Shown here in pieces: positions 48,167-48,664 of a stretch of DNA of 48,664 bases; the first letter of the stretch is position 1, and each line of letters begins with the position of its first letter. The position numbers were made by a program, and so were the translations under genes. The notes under the pieces were generated by a model. That model had not been told where the DNA came from. It made no database searches and saw nothing but the letters and a program-made list of their open reading frames with translations. Origin of the DNA: a virus; IMG/VR virus record IMGVR_UViG_3300030109_003178, positions 1 to 48,664 of that record. One strand, given 5' to 3'.

Positions 48167-48664
48167 ATGGTGAACCTTGATGCCGCTAAGTGGTTAGGTT
48201 CGGCATTTTGGAACGCCGCAACTCCCGATGCGATGAACATAAAACAGTTCACGCAAGACGATCTGTCTCAAGGTTCAAGAGACCTACTAAGAGATTATCT
48301 AGAACATTCCTATGATACAAAGAGTGGAGGGAAACAAGGCTTTACCTATGGCGATATGAGTAAATGGTCGGGGAAACAGAGTAAGTTTGCCGATCCTTCA
48401 CAGAGCCACTTCGATGATCTAAGTGGGATAAAGAATACTCTAGGACAGTTCCAAGCAGTCCGTAACCCAGACGGTAGCTTCTCTATAACAGATAGCTATG
48501 ACTTCAATAAGCAAGATGAGTATGGTCGAAAGATGGATAGATGGATGGGATGGAGCGATGTTGCTTCCCGCCTTAATCCGTTTGAGACCGACAAAAGAGT
48601 TACCCATACTCCTCAAGGGAAAGAGCGTCCTATAGTAAGTTGGGACGATGCGGCTAACAGCAGA
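48167..48664 (+). CDS. Hypothetical protein, 3' end cut by window edge
   Basis: Starts two bases after the previous stop and stays open for 166 codons to the window end. Visible features: WLGSAFWNAATPDAMN near the N-terminus, LRDYLEHSYDTKSGG, and a LGQFQAVRNPDGSFSITDSYDFN segment (about 96-118) followed by DRWMGWSDVASRLNPF. Not recognised. Soluble, aromatic-rich; could be a further virion or ejection protein. Confidence 0.7.
   Translation, partial: MVNLDAAKWLGSAFWNAATPDAMNIKQFTQDDLSQGSRDLLRDYLEHSYDTKSGGKQGFTYGDMSKWSGKQSKFADPSQSHFDDLSGIKNTLGQFQAVRNPDGSFSITDSYDFNKQDEYGRKMDRWMGWSDVASRLNPFETDKRVTHTPQGKERPIVSWDDAANSR

Overview
The window is a piece of a tailed bacteriophage genome with podovirus (T7-like) layout. 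The evidence is a portal/head-tail connector, terminase, scaffold and capsid genes, two tail-tube/nozzle genes, a block of internal-core (ejection) proteins ending in one 3314-residue protein, long fibres, and a T7-lysozyme-type amidase. No sheath or tape-measure gene is visible. Several proteins look like families common in marine phages: the fibre C-terminus TTGKAIAMAMVFG, the 127-aa protein starting MANPNIVGVTSIYGKTA, and the lysine-rich MAYGKKK protein. An aquatic proteobacterial host is therefore plausible but not proven. No DNA polymerase, RNA polymerase, integrase or tRNA was found. Both window edges cut genes (a SNF2 helicase on the left, an unknown ORF on the right), so part of the genome is missing.

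Layout. (1) 1-1143, minus: SNF2-type helicase, with its own promoter, preceded by a possible independent small RNA unit (promoter, about 88 nt, intrinsic terminator). (2) 1396-5146, plus: AEP-type primase, SF3 helicase, two small ORFs, RuvC-like resolvase and a small Cys-pair protein; this is the replication/recombination module. (3) 5314-11639, minus: an operon read right to left, consisting of a 63-aa ORF, a MoxR/CobS-like AAA+ ATPase, a CobT-like protein joining an HExxH metallopeptidase-like domain to a VWA domain, two unknown proteins, an 18-aa peptide fitted between two genes, an HTH protein, a small membrane protein and an HNH protein. (4) 11640-12256: the only long gene-free stretch, with regulatory sites, a GC-rich pocket and an iteron dyad. 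(5) 12257-48664, plus: packaging, head, tail, internal core, fibres and lysis.

The strongest non-gene signal is a pair of matching elements (4199-4310 and 12125-12240). Each has three GATGAC hexamers at exact 9-bp spacing, then 64-68 bp of AT-rich DNA, then three GTCATC hexamers at exact 9-bp spacing. They sit just upstream of the resolvase gene and the packaging/structural operon, and look like origins or operators. Other unusual points are the ATPase/metallopeptidase-VWA operon with strand-specific hairpins at a fixed distance after two stop codons, an HlyC-like acyltransferase in the T7 gp13 position, and a giant virion protein with a zincin motif and recurring YS(V/I) linkers.

How it fits together: primase, SF3 helicase, SNF2 helicase and resolvase replicate and process DNA. 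The terminase fills heads built from portal, scaffold and capsid protein. Adaptor and nozzle form the short tail. The core proteins and giant protein are presumably ejected at infection. Fibres bind the host, and holin-like, coiled-coil and amidase proteins lyse it. Promoters were judged by eye against the sigma70 consensus.
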